NCBI GenBank assembly: GCA_027075825.1
Contig: JALSZZ010000450.1
Span: 1-6,465, forward strand
Length of the DNA: 6,465 nucleotides
Source of the DNA: Mariprofundaceae bacterium
Lineage (GTDB): Bacteria > Pseudomonadota > Zetaproteobacteria > Mariprofundales > Mariprofundaceae
Direction of reading: 5' to 3'
Both the position numbers and the translations under genes were made by a program. Below are positions 4,888-6,465 of this stretch, in pieces. The notes under the pieces are model-generated. The model worked only from the letters and a program-made list of their open reading frames with translations, had not been told where the DNA came from and made no database searches. Position 1 is the stretch's first letter, and each line of letters starts with the position of its first letter.

Positions 4888-6465
4888 CTACCTCACAGGC
4901 TCACGGGATGGCACACGCAGACAAAAATGCGTCGGTTTGCATGTTGAGAGCAGGAGTAACTCCCCGTCGTGCTCGCGGGCAATGCGGGCAGAAATCGACA
5001 AGCCAAGTCCCGAACCCTCAGTTTTGGTGGAAAAATAGGCATCAAACACCAGCCGAGGATTATCAAGCTGAATACCCTCGCCTTCATCCTCAACATGAAA
5101 GGCAATATAGTGCTCAAATGTATCAACATAAAAACGGACAGGCAAACGCCCTTCCTCCGTCGCCGACAGGGCATTATCCATCAGGTTGATCAGCACCTGA
5201 CGAATCTGATCAGCATCAGCATAACAGCGATAAGACTCCATGGGCTGAATCACCTGAACACGCGGATAGGCGGCATAAAGATCAGCGATTTCATCCATAA
5301 AGTTGCGCACATCGACCATGGTGCAGCGCGGCCTGGGCAGACTGGCCAGCGTTGAAAAATCACTGGTGAGGCGGATCAGGCGATTGCTTTGGCTGATAAT
5401 GGTCTGCGTGCATTGCTCAAACACTTTATCATCCAGCTTCCCTCTCTGGCGACGACGCTGCAAACGCTCGGCAGCCAGCTTGATCGGGGTCAGGGGGTTC
5501 TTGATTTCATGGGCAACACTGCGGGCAACCTCCACCCACGCCCGGTGCCGCTGTGCCTCGGCCACCTCAGTCAAATCATCCAGCACCAGCAAAAAACCGG
5601 AAAAGGCAGATGGCTCCTCGCCGGCAAGATGAACCCCGCGCACCAGTAAATGACGCACACCATGCTCTACGCTCACGTCCAGTTCCCGCTGCACGGCTGC
5701 GCCATTGGCAGAGCGGATTTCTTCGATGACATGCAACACCATCTGCACCCGCGCCGTTGATGCCGGGATATTGATGGTCTTCAGCGTTTGCGCCACATCT
5801 ACCTGTTGCAACGCTTCCGCCGGTATCTCAAGCAAGCGCACAAAAGCCTGATTATTCAGTTCCACCTCACCCTGGTGGTTCATCAGCAAGACACCGGAAT
5901 CAAGATTGGCCAGCAGGTTCTCAAGAATTTCCTTGCGCTGCTGACTGTCCCGCAAAGCCTCGCGCAGCTCAGACTGCGTCTGCTCCACCGCTTCCGTGTT
6001 GCGCTTCAGCTTGCGGGACATGATATTGAATGAATGCACCAGACTTCCCAGTTCATCCTTGCCTGCAACCTGTAAGCTGACACTCAGATCACCATCACTG
6101 ACGCGCTCCAGAGCGCTGGCCAGTTGCTCAACAGGGCGCGTCAGGCCACGCGCAAACACCCATGCCGCCCAGGCTGCAATCGCCGTAACAATCAGTGTGA
6201 TCAATACCATCACATCCACAAACAAACGTCCCATGGCATTACGGTGGCGGGATAACTCGCTGTATTTGCGATAGTCTTTCTCAACAGATCGGGCATCGGC
6301 CATCAGCCCGTCGGGAATGGCAACAGTTGCCCGCACCACAGCAGCCAGTTTCTGATGAATGATGACAGGGGCATAACCGACCAGGTATTCACGCCCTTTT
6401 TCTGTACGCGGTTCAATCATAATTTTACCCAGCGACAAACTCAGCCGCGCCCTGTTCGACATAGG
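4888..6465 (-). CDS. ntrY: NtrY-type membrane sensor histidine kinase, N-terminus outside the window
   Basis: This inner-membrane histidine kinase probably phosphorylates the adjacent NtrX. The reading frame stays open to the right edge (a Pro codon precedes the first visible Met at 6460-6462), so the gene is cut. About 525 codons are visible, while NtrY proteins are usually around 700 to 770 residues. The missing part should hold the first membrane segments and most of the sensor region. Positions from the first visible Met: tail of a probably extracytoplasmic sensor segment (1-78), transmembrane helix (about 80-105), HAMP (about 104-157), PAS-like domain (about 177-228, extending to about 300), H-box SVAHEIKNPLTPIK with His318, N-box NLMDNALSA (426-434), G1 DEGEGI (459-464), F-box VFDAYFSTK (472-480) and G2 GSGLGLSI (483-490). 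The PAS, HAMP and HEIKNPLTPI combination is typical of NtrY. All catalytic boxes are intact. Confidence 0.9.
   Translation of the reverse strand, partial: PMSNRARLSLSLGKIMIEPRTEKGREYLVGYAPVIIHQKLAAVVRATVAIPDGLMADARSVEKDYRKYSELSRHRNAMGRLFVDVMVLITLIVTAIAAWAAWVFARGLTRPVEQLASALERVSDGDLSVSLQVAGKDELGSLVHSFNIMSRKLKRNTEAVEQTQSELREALRDSQQRKEILENLLANLDSGVLLMNHQGEVELNNQAFVRLLEIPAEALQQVDVAQTLKTINIPASTARVQMVLHVIEEIRSANGAAVQRELDVSVEHGVRHLLVRGVHLAGEEPSAFSGFLLVLDDLTEVAEAQRHRAWVEVARSVAHEIKNPLTPIKLAAERLQRRRQRGKLDDKVFEQCTQTIISQSNRLIRLTSDFSTLASLPRPRCTMVDVRNFMDEIADLYAAYPRVQVIQPMESYRCYADADQIRQVLINLMDNALSATEEGRLPVRFYVDTFEHYIAFHVEDEGEGIQLDNPRLVFDAYFSTKTEGSGLGLSISARIAREHDGELLLLSTCKPTHFCLRVPSREPVR
4891..4895 (-). promoter_or_regulatory. 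ntrX ribosome binding site at the end of ntrY
   Basis: TGAGG lies immediately before the kinase's TAG stop (4888-4890) and 5 nt before the ntrX ATG (4883-4885). The site lies in coding sequence of the kinase, so the two genes are probably translationally coupled. It supports the chosen start. Confidence 0.7.

Noticed and set aside
1..6465. CRISPR, tRNA, rRNA, insertion sequences or phage genes
   Set aside because: No direct-repeat array, cloverleaf-like RNA, transposase or phage-like protein was seen; virtually all DNA is accounted for by five conserved genes.

Overview
The window is about 6.5 kb of moderate-GC DNA that looks like the chromosome of a gammaproteobacterium. TrkH and CobU resemble the enterobacterial proteins as I remember them, the gene order fits proteobacteria, and a GTAG-type REP-like palindrome sits at the left edge. 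All five recognisable genes lie on the minus strand, so transcription runs from right to left. Coding density is close to complete and there is no gene-free stretch over 300 bases.

In transcription order the genes are as follows. (1) A membrane histidine kinase of the NtrY type (4888-6465), whose N-terminus lies beyond the right edge. (2) An NtrX/NtrC-type sigma-54 activator response regulator (3500-4885). (3) trkA, the NAD-binding regulatory subunit of the Trk potassium system (2124-3503). (4) trkH, its membrane pore subunit (681-2120). (5) After an 84-bp gap, cobU, a cobalamin nucleotide-loop assembly enzyme (69-596). The first four genes are packed with gaps of 2 to 3 bp or a 4-base ATGA overlap. 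They almost certainly form one transcript with translational coupling. The kinase would sense an envelope or intracellular signal and phosphorylate Asp53 of the regulator. TrkA binds nucleotide and gates TrkH for K+ uptake. The association of ntrYX with trkA is known from other proteobacteria and suggests a link between this two-component system and potassium or envelope homeostasis. cobU belongs to a different pathway and may simply be the next gene, or may be read through from the operon.

The only real non-coding DNA is at 1-68 and 597-680. The left end is dense in inverted repeats: a REP-like hairpin, an ACACAG/CTGTGT stem, and a hairpin across the cobU stop codon. On the plus strand it also carries a weak resemblance to the 3' half of a cobalamin riboswitch, pointing antisense into cobU. 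That resemblance is the most unusual signal here, but it is incomplete and uncertain. Otherwise this is an ordinary housekeeping and regulatory region. I see no mobile element, CRISPR array, tRNA or rRNA, and no convincing undescribed system.
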